Source: Crotophaga sulcirostris
Lineage: Eukaryota; Chordata; Aves; Cuculiformes; Crotophagidae
Length of the DNA stretch: 64,000 bases
Reading direction: 5' to 3'
NCBI GenBank assembly: GCA_013397455.1
Contig: VYZB01000530.1
Span: 370,022-434,021, forward strand
The position numbers and the translations under genes are program-made. Positions 35,742-49,200 of this stretch are shown here, in pieces (the stretch's first letter is position 1; every line of letters starts with the position of its first letter). The notes beneath the pieces were generated by a model. The model did no database searches and had not been told where the DNA came from. It saw nothing but the letters and a program-made list of their open reading frames with translations.

Positions 35742-38700
35742 CAATGTTTTCATTTGTCTCTTTGACAAATATGCTTCAATGCTCAATAATTTATTGTTGA
35801 AATTAACCCATCAGAGTAATCATGACACAAATATAATGATGAAACATTACTCTGATCTAAAGATGAATTTCTGTAATAGTCATAACCAGCTTCTAGGGTG
35901 TTACTGATCGATGAAGCAATAGTTTAATAGAAATTGAATTAATTTATGTGCATATCTGTGCAGAAAAATCTACATATTCTACTATGTGCATATTCATTTG
36001 CTTAACCCTCAATAGAATCATGAAGGTTGTAGACTTTGATGAGTGTTTGGTGCAGAGATGTGCTAAAACTGTGTATAAATTGCCTAGAATAGAATGGAAG
36101 TATACATGCACGTGTACATCCTGTTTCTGCATTGTACATTATTTCTTTGCAGTGTTCCACATTAAGATAAGGAGAACCTTTTTAGCTTCACAAATATCTG
36201 ACTTTTATATACCAACACATTTTACATAATGAAGAAACTATAACACACACACACTGCCAAATTGAAACCTAGAATTCTACTTTCTATGATTAGATGTTAA
36301 CAACCTATAAAGTTAAGCCTTATATTCCTTTCCTGATTGGAAAGATGCAGAAATGTTAATAATTTTAGAATATGATACTAGATATATGCCCTTACATTAT
36401 GGGTTGCATTTTTCCCTTTTTGACTTCTTGTAATATAGTGCAGATTTTACAACATATTGGAAGAAATCAAACAAGGACACATGGTCTTAAAATAATCAAA
36501 TGAAGTTGAACTTTCAAAAGATGTTCCCTTCAAAAACTAGAATTGAGAATTTAAGGATTTGTACATCATCTAGTGTAATGATACCTCGGCAATTTATTTG
36601 TGGTTTGGTTTGACCTGGTGTAGGACCATCATTGTTGTTTTCACTGTTGCTTTACAATGTAAGACTATCTGCCAGTCAGAGAATACTTAATGTATAAATT
36701 GCTCATTTGCTAAAAAGAAAGAGCCTTGTGGGATTCTGCTTTGGGTTGAGATAAATCATATCTTCAATGCAATAATCATAGTGACCAACTCTCTTCTGAC
36801 GCAAAGGGAACCTGAACTATCAGTTACAGAAGCCTATGCCGTAAGACATGCATATCATGCATTGTTATATTCATTTTATTAGCACATCATTTTTAACCAA
36901 CGTTTAACTTTTTACACATTGACTTTCAGTCAGATGGCCTAGATTCATAATTGACTAAAAATATTGTTATGTGACAATGCAGCTATTCGATGAGGACAAT
37001 ACAGAATGAGTGTTTTAACAATGTCTTTACAATGTCTTAGAAGCATAGATCCTCTGTTCCTTTTGTTAATTAGCTGTAAACTGTTAATTACTTCCTTAAT
37101 TTTCCTAAACATGTACACAAGTCAAGCTTATTTGCTTAAAAAGAAGATAAAAAAATGTTAACAAGTGGTTTCTTACAAACACACACAGAGCTATTTATAA
37201 TATATGTACAGGATTCAAAAGAAAACCTCTTCATGTGGATAGAATGTTCATGTAGGTGCGATAGTGGCATATTTAAGTATATGGGAAACCAAGTGCCAAA
37301 GGTAAGGGAAATTTGTTTCCAACTCTGTTTTCCAAATTCACGCAGCTTCTTTAAGTGGTAGGTTTTATTTAGGAGGGAAGTATCATATTTTTTTCTGATA
37401 TTGCAGAGAAAATGAAAAGACCTTTTAGCAAGATTTATTGAACAAAGTTCAATAAGGGTCATCCAATCCGTGTCTGAAAGATTTCTTCATCTACTTGAAT
37501 TTATCTGGGAGTTCATCTCAGTTGCTCCTATATAATACATTATTTAGTAGGAACACTGTGTACAGAATTACCTAACTATTTTCTAGTTTACTTTAATGCT
37601 TTTGAAAACCACTATTATTTTCTGAGGAGTGGAAGAAGTATATACTAATTTTCCTATAATTGCCATCTCCAGTTCTTTAGACTAACAAATGGCCTTTTTT
37701 TCCTTTCAATCAAAAGAATTTGAAATGCTCTGAAACTTTTAATCAAAGTTCTCTTCTGTTTAGTCTATGTATTTTAGGAGTAACTTTATTTACCAACTTA
37801 TTTTAAGGAAGAACTCAATGATAATTTGTTTGGGATGAGATGGTTTTGTTTGACTGATTTTTATTTGGAGCATACAATTGTGACCCAATTATCTTTATTT
37901 TTGTATCATTTCACAGAATTTAGAAACAAAAATAATTAAGAGCAAAGGTTGTCCTTCCTAATTTCAAGAAATTAGCCACTGGGCATGTAGCTTTATCAAA
38001 TACTCTTAGTGCAAATTATTCATATGCAACCATGTACAATATTAAACAACATCAGTAGAAGGAACTAGTACTATGTACCCCATCAGTATTTTTCAAATAT
38101 TTCCACTCTCTTCCCCAGGTACTTATCTTTTTGAACTCTCTGACTTACAGCTATACATTGTAGCTGAATTTATACACATTTTGCAAAATATTGCCTCAAG
38201 TTCTTCAATGAGATTTTAAGACTTATATCTCTAAACCTGTCCTCTGTATTCTCTTTATTCAACTTCTCATTTTATGACCATGATATCTCACAAGTATACT
38301 GGAGAAATCCGAATCTGTCTTCAGTCTTCAATACTAGCCATCTTGAAGCATCCTCCTTTGAACAGGTAAACACAGAAGCTTGCTAAAAACTTTCCCTGTC
38401 TTGGGAAATAGAGACATGACAGTGATTGTAGTTTTCTTACACAAAGCCTTTTCTTACACAGACGTCCCTGTGACAAAGACATTTGAAATCACAGAAAAAC
38501 ATGCTAGCTGTTTCACTAGATTGTTTCCCTGTGCCATCTGAGCAGAGCTCCGTCTTAGCTGAAAAAGCACAGAGAGGGACAAGGAAAGGACACTGCCTCT
38601 TGAAGGCTTCTCTGTCAGTATGGAGCCCTGTCTGGGTTGAACATGGACAAAACGCGGCGTTGTCGTTCTAACTCCCTCTTTACAGATGGTCTGGGGATGG

Positions 38701-41700
38701 GCATTTTTCTGCAGCATGTGAAGTCTCTGTAGAGTCTAGGGAGTTCCCTTGAGTGCAATATGAGGATGAGGAAAGCTTCTTGTGTTTCCTGTGTTCTCCT
38801 TCCTACTTCCATGCAGCTATACAAAGGTTCAGCTTATCCTTAACCTGGTACTTTTCTGTATGGCCCTTAGACAGGGTCTTTAGCTGCTTTAGAGCCATAT
38901 TTTGGTAAAGTAAATAATAAGCAAACTCTTAAGATAAAATATTGTCTCCAACATAAAAAGGAAATGGGACTTGGACTGCATCACTCGATATGATTTCCTG
39001 TGATGGGTGGATGTTAACTTTGCCGAAGAGTGGCTTCTTTCACACAATTGCGGAATATTTTGGCAGCTCTATTATCTGGATATTTCTGCTCCAATCTGTC
39101 TGCTAGATCACACTATGAAATTTGAAATAGAAACCTGAAATAGTATCACAGAAGAAGTCAGTGTTATAAAAGGATGGCATTATAGATCCTCATATTCCAG
39201 CCTTCATGGAAAACTGAAATTACATGAGGCTACATATATTTTTGCCATGCCCAAGGTTTTAAGGTACACTTCTGTATAAATAGAGTCTAAAATGGGAGAT
39301 AGGACTTGTCTTGTATGAACGTTTTACCAGCACCTAGGCACTAAACATCAGAATCTAAAATTTTTTATTCAAAAATGCATTAAAAAATTATAAATATGTT
39401 AAAATTACACACTGCTGCATAAAACAAGTTAAAAAGATACAGCATGCAGATGTTTATGCTTTAGGGCATAAGTCAAACACCAAACTGCCTGAGGTCAGGA
39501 ATATATTTTCCCTCTGGGCAGTTGAGCATAAGAGAATTTTTTGGACTTTTCTCAAAAGCATTGGCTGTTATGTATTCTTCAGAAAATTAAACTGAAGTAT
39601 TGGTTTAAGCCAAAGCAGCACTTCTGTAAATTCTGCAGCACTAGCAATTTTTGCCTTACATTGGAGGTATGACTTTCTCAAGCAAGCAGCACAATAAGAG
39701 CAGAAATACACCCTGGCATTTGCCTGCATAGCAGATTGCCGTGACCTATATGTGTCTTCTACAACCAATTCTCAGTAGCCCCTGTAATGATCAAATTGAT
39801 GGTTTAAAGGTATGGATCACTGGAAGTAATAAAACATGATGTTTCCCTTGTATTTCAGCTTTGAAATGGTTCAGAATTTGTGGCATGTAGCCACCGAAAA
39901 TATATCACAATAATTTTCTGAATTTAATGACTTGTGATTATGTAATCCCTCAAATATGCCAGCAGCAATCTTTTTAAAACTGATTGATTTTGACCCATGG
40001 CTTTCTCGATGTTTCTTTTTTTTCTGTATAAAGAAGCACTTTAAAATGTTCTTCGACTTGATCTTTATGTTATACCTTTTATTTTCATTTCCGATTGCCA
40101 TTTCTTTTAAAATGGCAGGCACTTATTTAGTATTATAGCAGTCTTACAGCATTGCTTCTTAAGCACAAGTGGCACTACTGTGGTATGTAACTGCAGTGAC
40201 ATCTCTTATATTTAGTGCAATTCCTGACTAAGTCAAGCTGCATAGCCACCAGAGAGAGATGGCCTTACAATAGCTAAAGCAGCAGTGTAGCTGGAGTAAG
40301 ATATTTTACCCTTTATTTCACTTTACTACTACATCACTCACGTACTGCTCTTCCTCTTAAAATAACTGCAAAAAGTACCCTCACAAAAGTGTTTAGCACT
40401 GGGTCATTTTTGAATGGAATGTTAGAAGGACTGTGCAGACTGCACCAACTCTTATTTCATGTATTGGGAAACACTCAGGCACTTACCCAGACTCTCAAAC
40501 AATGTGAATTTTGGCAAACTGCAACCCAAATTTGGTCTGTGAGTAAATTCTGCTCTAACGCATCTCAGTTGTCTCAGATTCCCACGGGAGATCCTTCATT
40601 TTGCACTAGTCATCTACTCTCTTGGTGAACAGCTGCTCTACACAACTGCAGTTCCTAACTGTGGAGAGAGAGCTGTACCCACCACGCCTGGCAGATCTGC
40701 AGCTAGCACCACACTCCCTGTGGAATACATTTTAGTATGAGTACTCAGCAGTCTTTTGCAGAAACAAATTAATTTATCCTGTTCCTTAAAAGAGGAAGGT
40801 CCAGAAGGAGGAAGAATAGGCCAGAGTTTCCCATCCTGTAGAATCAGAACCATTCTTTCATTGTAAGTCTAGGTTTTCACCATGTCTCAAAGGCTTTATT
40901 TATTCTTGTTTGCAGCAGAGGGGTTAATTTCCAGCATGAGTGCATGCTGTGTACTGAGGCTCCTGAAAGAATTCTCTACAAGAAAGATACATGAACAGCT
41001 AGAAAATAACACATTGATATGTGGTGCATGAGGATAAGAAGCACTGCTCGCAAGTTTTGCAGAGCTGATAAGAGTTGCTCTTTCTGTGATGTTGTGCATA
41101 TACAAATACAGAGAAAGGGAACCTTGTTATCAGAGAATGAAATCTAATATTACCCCAAAAATGGACACTATTATTTAATTGTGAGAGCAGGAGAGTAACG
41201 GACCCCTAAAACAAAAGCTGAAGGAGTGCAACATCCATAAAATATATTTGACCTGTGCAAATACAACTGATGGATCACAGCGATTGTCTTTGTAAAAGAA
41301 TCTAGAAGGTTAGGATGCGTGCAATATTCAGGAAAGGGTTTTCTTTCCAGTTCTTGGTAGACATAATTTTTGCATTTCTGAGGAATTATGAGGAATAAAA
41401 CTCCTCATTTTTAGCTGCATATTCATTTTCTAAGTCCCTGTCTGCCTTTTGTATAAAACTTATTTTATGTTAGCAGTACCAGCTGGCACACTGAAGTTTT
41501 CCATGTATTACATAATGCATACAGTCATGGATTGGATTTGTAGCTTTTGTTAAATAAAAGGAGATTCTGTTACATGCAATAAAACCCTGAAGATAGGATT
41601 ATATATGTTTCAGCTAGTGTCTACTATAAATCTAGATCATTCAAGATTTTATTTATTGAAGTTCTACTGAGGGCACAAGGGGTGTTTAATAGCCAAACAT

Positions 41701-44700
41701 AGTCTATAAATCATGCCCTTCTGATGACCAAATGAACAGAATGTGCTGAGCAGATGCTGAAGTCCCAGAGTCAGGCAGTAATCTGGCAGCAAATTTAACT
41801 TCTGACAACTTTGCTTTGAATTATTTATTTAAAACTGAAACCTAAGCTTCTAATTCTTAAAATTGCAAACCTACCAAATGAGATCTGGCATATTTTCCCA
41901 ATCTGTCTTGAACTCTTGCAAATATTCATGCAATCTGATGTTGTTACAAGTCAATAACACTCCAGGAAGTGTGTTTGTTTTTATTAGATTCATTTCATCC
42001 CATATGTTCCCTTGCAGTTATTTCCACCTGTTGGGAGCCATTCATATAGCACATGCTTTTAATTCGGACTAGATAAGATCTTTGCATGAGATTCAGCCCT
42101 AGATATTTTAAGTGAGATGAATGTTTGTTTAATTAAGTGTAGCTCTCCATGAGAAACTAAAGCTTTACGCTTACTGTGAAAAGGAAGAAAGGGTCTCTTG
42201 AATGCTCCAGCATCAGCTGCTTGCTAAGAAAAATTGTCATCCACAAGAAATTCCATACCACTATGTATCAGTGTCCTTTCTTTTGTGAACTGAAAGGCAG
42301 AAAGTAATGAGCCTGCTAAAACTATTTCTGGGTCAAATATTTTGGGGTGACCAAGTAGAAATATGATGGTGCACAACAGACAGCGAAGAAGAACAATATC
42401 TACAGTTTATACAAAGAATAACAGGAGAAGTGAAAGGGTCAGGCAATTCGGGGTGCTGATGCATATGGCAAAGATCAAAAATTCAGTTTGAGAGAGATGA
42501 GGAGAAAACTGAACAATACATTATGGGTGGGCTGGTGAAATAATCCTGTTAGCAATGGGTTTTCTGGCAGGACAGGCTAAGGTCCTCTATATAGAGACAT
42601 GCAAGCACTGAAATGAGAAGTAAATTAAGCTGTAGGAGTAAACGCTTCTGACTGTTGTGCCTTCTGCTCTCAAACTGCGATTGGGAGAAGGGGTTCTCTC
42701 TTGTTGGAAGTGTACGAATGGTGTCAGTTATCTCTGTCTTTTTCCCCTGAGTTTTCAGAACTCAATAGAAAAGTTTCTTTTGCTTCTTCAATTTAACTGT
42801 TGGACTGGTATACTCCAAATTTCTTCATATTGTTTCTATTTTGGCGTAAATTCTGAGAAAGTTACCTGGAAAATAACTGCAGTACAACTTTCTTATTTAT
42901 CTGTTTTGTATTTTGCAGTGAAGGACCTATGTGTTTCAGAGTGAAGGAACTATACACTATGCGTATTTGGGTCTGTAGTCATCAATACTTTTCCTCAAAA
43001 ATTGCAGATCTGTATAAAAAGGTTTGAAACTAAAGGCTGACCAGTTTGGTTCATCTGAGACAGCAAGCTATGTAAGTGTGAAAACATGAGTGCAGATCAT
43101 TATATATATAGAAGATGATATAAGGATTTCTTTCATGGTTTTAAATTTACCTACACATGGATGAGAAGTCAGTAGTGATAGCAAAACAGCTCTTTGCAGT
43201 GAGAAATACATTATTACAATGCAGTTCATCTGTACTATTATTTCTTAGTAGAAATCTTTTTTAACATCATATAATGACAAGTTAAACGTGATGCCTATTA
43301 CCTCTTGCAGAACATTATTTAAGCCAAAATAATTAACAATACCATCAACAATACCTTGCGCAGTAGTACCACATTGAGAAAATTTTAATACTGTGCTTCA
43401 AACTGGTGAAGTGGTTGGGAAAATGTAAATTATCACGTAATTTTTATTCCACTTGTCCCTGTTTTTCCCTCCTGCCGGTGAGAAATATAAGGTACTGAAA
43501 TTAAGAAATTAAAGGATGAGAATATTGATTCATGCCTATAGATGCAAAAGGTGATACTGGAATCTTTGTTAATTTACACTTGTGTTAATATTGATGTACT
43601 TAAATTAATGGGTAGTTTGAGATGCCTGTGTGCTAGAGGCAATCTTTTTCCTCCTGGCTGCAATCTGCAGCACCTTCATTACAAAGGCAGGACAGAAATC
43701 TGAACATAGGCCTTAGGGAAAAAGCAACAAGCCCTCACCACTGCCTGAATCATGAGGAAGGATCAACTGGCGTTTGTATGCTTGCATGTGATGTCTTCAA
43801 TTTGTTGCCTAGAGTGTTACTACGCCTTCTGGCTGACTTTAGAGACTTCTACTATGAGTACTGAATTATATCATCTGGTTATTATTGTAATGTGGTACTG
43901 TTTTGTTCCAAGTTATTAACCATATTTTCAAAGTATCTCAAATTTTGGCAAATGTTGCACACTTTAAAGCGCTTACTAACATGTATGACAGTTCAGTCCC
44001 TCAAGGGGACCTTTCAGTCCATCAAGGAGTTCTGGGAGGCCTCTTGTTTTGGCCAAGGAATCTTCAAGATCTTTTACTGAATCTCAGAGCGAGTCCCAGT
44101 GGGACCCAGCATTCAAATAGCTGATTTCACAGTACATTTGTGTAAAGGTATGTGGAAGGAGAGTGTCTAGTCTTTTAGGGGCATCTAGTCAAGGAACATT
44201 TTCAACGTAACAAGGGATAATAAGAGAAGGAGAAAGCCACAAACAAGGACATACAGGGACACAAACCTCACCAATAAGTGGTAAAGGAGGCAGTGACAAC
44301 AACCAAACAGTAGTCGTCTTCTGGTGATTCAACACAACGCAAATGCCCACTATTATTTATAACAACAAAGACAAATAAATTCTAATGTAATTTTTTGAGT
44401 TTTCTTTCGGTTAACCAACTTAATATCTATTCCATTGTTATCACCACACACAAAATTCTATAAAAAGAATATGCAAATGTATTTTAAAAACTCAATCATA
44501 AAATAAAAGATGCATTGCACTGGTGTACTGTTATTCTCCTAATACTTTTAAAAATAGTACACAAGGAAAATTACCTTTACTGCATTGTACTTCACTGTTT
44601 AATTTTCATATATTTTCCATATTTTAAAAGTCCTCATGACAAGCACATTGAAATAATTTTATAAGTTTCCCATTTCTCTTACATAAGAACTAAACACATT

Positions 44701-44877
44701 TTCTATAGTCAGTTTGGCCAATTTACCAAGATTATCTCAACTAATAGAACTTTAAAAATAATATATTTGTCAGGATACCAAACTGGCAAAAGAACAATAC
44801 AGACCATTTTTCATTTTTTTTATCTAGAGAAAGCAGCACTCCACAACTTGTTCTTAAGAAATCGAAAGCATTTATTT
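35742..44877. other. AT-rich unique sequence, no gene seen
   Basis: More than 9 kb with no gene or repeat I can name, the longest repeat-poor stretch of the window. It includes several 70-108 codon open frames (for example 37136-37462 minus and 42657-42944 plus) without domains. A local repeat 'cagtcc(c/a)tcaagg' occurs twice near 43995-44025. Confidence 0.5.
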
Positions 44878-44990
44878 ACCCAGGATGTTGTCAAAGGCTT
44901 TGCTGAACTCCAGTCACTTCTGTTCCATGTTTTGAAGTTTTAATCCATTACGACCAGACCACAGAAATCAGATATCATTTCCTCTTGTCT
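44878..44990 (-). mobile_element. CR1 LINE scrap around RT motif A
   Basis: 'gttgtcaaaggctttgctga' followed by 'actccag' on plus is the reverse complement of CR1 RT motif A; on minus it reads LEFSKAFDN, with Glu in place of the catalytic Asp of LDFSKAFD. The match fades within about 100 bp, with 'gaccagaccacagaaatcag' possibly its continuation. Confidence 0.6.
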
Positions 44991-45514
44991 CTCCTCAATA
45001 TGATTGTATACTTTTAGTAGAAAATTAAATACTTTTATCATCATACTTATCATTTAATTTAATGGGCATGAGAATTATTAGTTATATTATTACCATTATT
45101 AGTAGTAGTGTAGTTCTTGAAAGTCCCATTCCAGATCAAATATTATTGCAATATTTTAAAACCATACGTGAAGACATTTGTGTCCTCAAATGTTTACAAT
45201 CTAAAGCAACAACCAGACATTTGATACAACTGGACAGATGTAGTAGAAAATTACCATTTTCATCATGCAAAGTTTTAGTAGAAGGCCTGTTCTGGCGTCC
45301 ACGCCATCCTTCAGATTGAGAGGGCTGCTTTAAAATTGGTTAGGAAAGCACAGAAAATTATCAAGTTAGGAACACCATCACCTCTTTATAAAGAGGAGAA
45401 ATCAAATCTTTTATATCATGCTTGGCATGCAAAATGGATGATGTTCAGCAGTGGAAGTTAACAGCTCACTTCAGGGTGGAACCCCTGTAATAAAAATTTA
45501 GGATGATTGATGAT

Positions 45515-45811
45515 AGGGGAAGAGGGGAACATGGCATCAGCGGGAAAGCAGCTTGACCGAAAAGGACCTGAAAATCTTGGTGTGCACTAAGTTGAACATG
45601 AGCCAGCAATGTGCCCCTGCTGCAATGAAGGTGACTGGTATTATCAGCTGCATTAGACAAAATATTGTCAGCTGGTTGGGGGAGGTGATCCTTCTTTCTT
45701 ACTGAACACTAGAGGCCACAGCTGGAGTACTGTGTCCGATTCTGAACTCCCCAGTACAAGAGAGACATAGACCTAATGGAGAGAGTCCAACAAATGGCCA
45801 GAAAATGTTGA
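45515..45811 (+). mobile_element. CR1 LINE, ORF2 C-terminal piece
   Basis: The plus strand follows the CR1 region after the RT palm: 'gaaaaggacctgaaaatctt', 'aagttgaacatgagccagca', 'gctggttgggggaggtgatc', 'agctggagtactgtgtccga' and 'gagagagtccaacaaatggc'. Frame shifts and stops break the reading frame. It ends at the RRATK region, where the RT-palm piece at 45812 begins, so the two lie in reverse of the normal order. Confidence 0.82.
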
Positions 45812-46262
45812 AGACATCCTCATAGATAAGCTTAGGAAGTGTACAGGAGATGAGTTGACAGTGAGGTGGATTGAGAGCTGGCTGGGTGGCTGAGACCATT
45901 GTAATCAGTGGCACAAGGACTGACCTGTAGCCAGTGGTGTTCCCAAGAGGTCAGTACTGGGCCCAGTCTTGTTCAACATACTCGTGCATGATCTGGATGA
46001 GGGGAGATAGTGTACCCTCAGCAAGTTTGCTGATCATGCAAAACTAGGAGGAGTGGTTGATGCACCAGAAGGCTGTGCTACCATTCAGTGATATCTGGAC
46101 AGGCTGGAAAGTCAGGTGGAGAGGGACCTAATGAAGTTCAACAAAGACAACTGTACGGTTCTGCACCTGGGGAGGAATAACCCCCTGCATCAATACAGGT
46201 TAGGAGCTGACCAGCTGGAAAGCAACTCTGCAGAGAAGGACCTGGGAATTCTAGTAAACAAG
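45812..46262 (+). mobile_element. CR1 LINE, RT-palm piece (3'-truncated)
   Basis: It begins at 'gacatcctcatagataagct' (just after RT motif A) and runs through motif B ('agtactgggcccagtcttgt'), the catalytic box and on to EKDLGILV near 46258. The FADD box reads FADH at about 46030-46041 and a TAG interrupts before it. A frame from 46116 preserves MKFNKDNCTVLHLGRNNPL and SAEKDLGILV, then runs into unrelated sequence. The 3' UTR is missing, unusual for CR1, which normally loses 5' sequence. Confidence 0.85.
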
Positions 46263-49200
46263 ATCACCTGTGCATTTGACTTTGTTACAGAAGTTTCCTG
46301 TGCATATATGGACTGTGCATATCTTAACACTGTAGAAAACTGGAGCAATGAAAAAATAACATTGCTTAATTATTTAGACGGTATTTCTTCAAGATAGAGT
46401 ATTACAACTGATTTATAATCTGCATTGATTTCCAATTAGTTTTTAAGTTGGTGATAAAAAGCTGAGGCCTGACTGCCCCCCAAAAATTGTCACACTCCTT
46501 TTTGATATCTCAAGAATGACTTTGAGTTTCCTCTGTTCTGAGACAACTCACGTGTTAAGACCCTTAAAAATACACTGCCAAACACTTCTCTGTGTGTGAG
46601 GCAGGGGAACTGAATAAAAAGGGACCACAGAGGGCAAAGGGTAAGCTTAGTTTCAATAGCCTGTAAGTTCTTTCACTGCTGCATTTATTTAACAGAAGTA
46701 CAATTATTATTTCGCAATTGGACCATCCTACAGAAATTTAAAAATAAATATGAATAGCCACATTCTTTGAAAGAATATCACTAAAAGCTGAGGGGGATTT
46801 TTTGAAAGATTTAATTCACCTGTATATTTATGGACTTGTACTATGGTTTGACCATAAGCAGCAAGACTTCACCTTTACAATTTTCAGATGAATATTAACC
46901 AAAGCAAATCAGAAATGAGGACATTTCCACAAAGAGAAGCCATTACATCCCTCAATGGCTGTCTAGCTAGGTCATATATGTAACATACTTACCGGCGCCC
47001 TCTTTCCATCTTTTGGGTGTTTCATTTTAAGTAAAATCAAGAATTACGTACTTTGTAACTGTTGAAGGTCAAAGATAAATATGCAGAGCAGCAGAATAGT
47101 GTGCAAATACCTAACTGTGCAATCACTGTAGATTTTAAAATAGATTTTCTGTGTCTCTCAACTGTCTAGCTACATGAAAGCAGTAAAAAAAGAAAAAAAA
47201 ACGGCTGACACTGACAATCCACTCTTTTAACTTGATCTACTGCACATAAAGAAGTACTTCTCCAATAAAAGCAAACACAAGCATCTGAATATCTAGTAAA
47301 GAGATTGTAGAAGTACCAAATAACCTTGGATTCTTTTCTTACTTTGTAAGACATTAGTAAGCAATTCAAACATGTACTGAGGCATTGACACTAGCACCCT
47401 TCTACTTAAAAACTGATCCATTAGATTAACAGTACAATACATACTACGATATGGCAAAGTTTGTGGATACATGGCATAAACCTGTAATGTCCTGTTTGGA
47501 AAAGTCCTGATTAGTATGCAGCTAATTCAGTTTCAAAAAGATATACATGCTTCCTAGTACTGGGAAAACACATTTCTTCAAATTTGTCTTCTAGAACCGG
47601 GATTACTAAAACACTCATAATCTTCCGCTTAGTAATCCTCCATATGGAAAATTTCCATAACAATATACAACACCAGGCATTTCATATAAAGCCACTGAGA
47701 ACATTTTGGAAATTCAGTGAAAACATAAAATATTCACTCTTTTGAGTACACAACAAAATAATTCAAATTTTTATTGCCTCTGTGGAGCACATGTTCTTTA
47801 TAAAGCAAAGACAAATTTTCCCACAGAGAAATGAAGAAAACCTCAGGCATGATCATGATTTCCTAAATAAAAGATTAGATATATTGAATGCAAAATATGA
47901 AAGACATGAAATCGAAGCTTACACATGATGTTGCAGGTTATTAGCACTTAATCACATTTCAGAATATCTTTGAGGGGGGATATTGGAAGGAGGGATTTTT
48001 TCCCCCTCAAAAATCCTGTTATATGATCCTATTTATGTTCACAATAAATAACATCAAATCTATATTTAGAATCAAAACTCTTTGCTGCAATTTGAACTTT
48101 CCAAAATTCCATGGAAAGGAGTTTTAGTCCATCTCTCAGAAATGAGTAGGCATGCTAGAACATGCCAGTGATCACAGAAGGTCAAAACTAACATTTTATT
48201 ACAAAGTCTTTCAAAAATACATGGTCTCTCCACAGCTCTCATCACAAATGACTAGTGCTGTTTTATGCACAAATTCTCACTACCTTTCACTGATCTTCAT
48301 TCATCTACAGGACATTGTAATATGGTCGTATACAGTGATCAGATGCCCCTTTACACTGGAAACTACAGGCAGGGAAGTGGTGGGTCATAAGCAATAGAAG
48401 AGCAGTACTCATGTATTATTAAAACATTTCCCTTCTTTTGCAGAACTTTTTATCCTCTTCAAATGAGAGAATAGTGAAAAGGAGCTGGAGGAGGAGTTGA
48501 CCCTTCTCTACTCCACAGTCGCAAAGAAATGGCAGGATGAAAATGGAAAGAAACAAAAGGATCAATTCCTGCACAACATAGAGATTTTGCTGAAGTAATT
48601 CAGCGCTTTTGTTAATCTCAGCTTCAAGTGAAAGTGATCAGCTTTCAGGGGCAGAATTGGGCCTTTATAGAACTGTAACAATGTAATAGGAAAGATTTAC
48701 TAGAAAGAAAACATCTTCATAAACAGGAAAATCACACACAGGATGGAAAAGGACATGATATTTTAAAAACAATAGTGTCTTTACTATGGTGCCAATAACA
48801 AACATCAGGTTGAGATGAGTGGAATGAAACATAATCAGGGCTCAAAACAGCAATTTTTACATGTATACAATACAGGAGGTGTGTCCCATTGGAAGATCAC
48901 TAATTATTAATAAACTCTAGCTGGTTCTCTCTACAACATCCAAAACCCAGGAGCATTCATGAATTTAGATTAAAACTGAAAACACGCTTTCTTTTGTGAA
49001 GAAGGTATAAACTGATAAAGGACATGATTCTTCCATCATGTCAGTTCTTCCCATGCTTGACTCTGGCTGTTTTAATAGGTGAATTCCTTGTTTGGACTGC
49101 TGGCACTGGAAAAAAATTGATGTTCAGTAATTCTGTAAGGCAAAGAAAGCAGACATACTTTATATAGAACCATGAGTTGCTATACAGTATCTTTTCCATG

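Noticed and set aside
35948..36229. 93-codon plus-strand frame near 36000 containing 'tagaatcatgaaggttg'
   Set aside because: The short resemblance to a CR1 tail is not supported by flanking CR1 sequence, and the peptide has no known domain.
48418..48472. Acceptor-like 'cccttcttttgcag' as a possible exon start
   Set aside because: The frames after it meet stops within about 30 bases and there is no donor.
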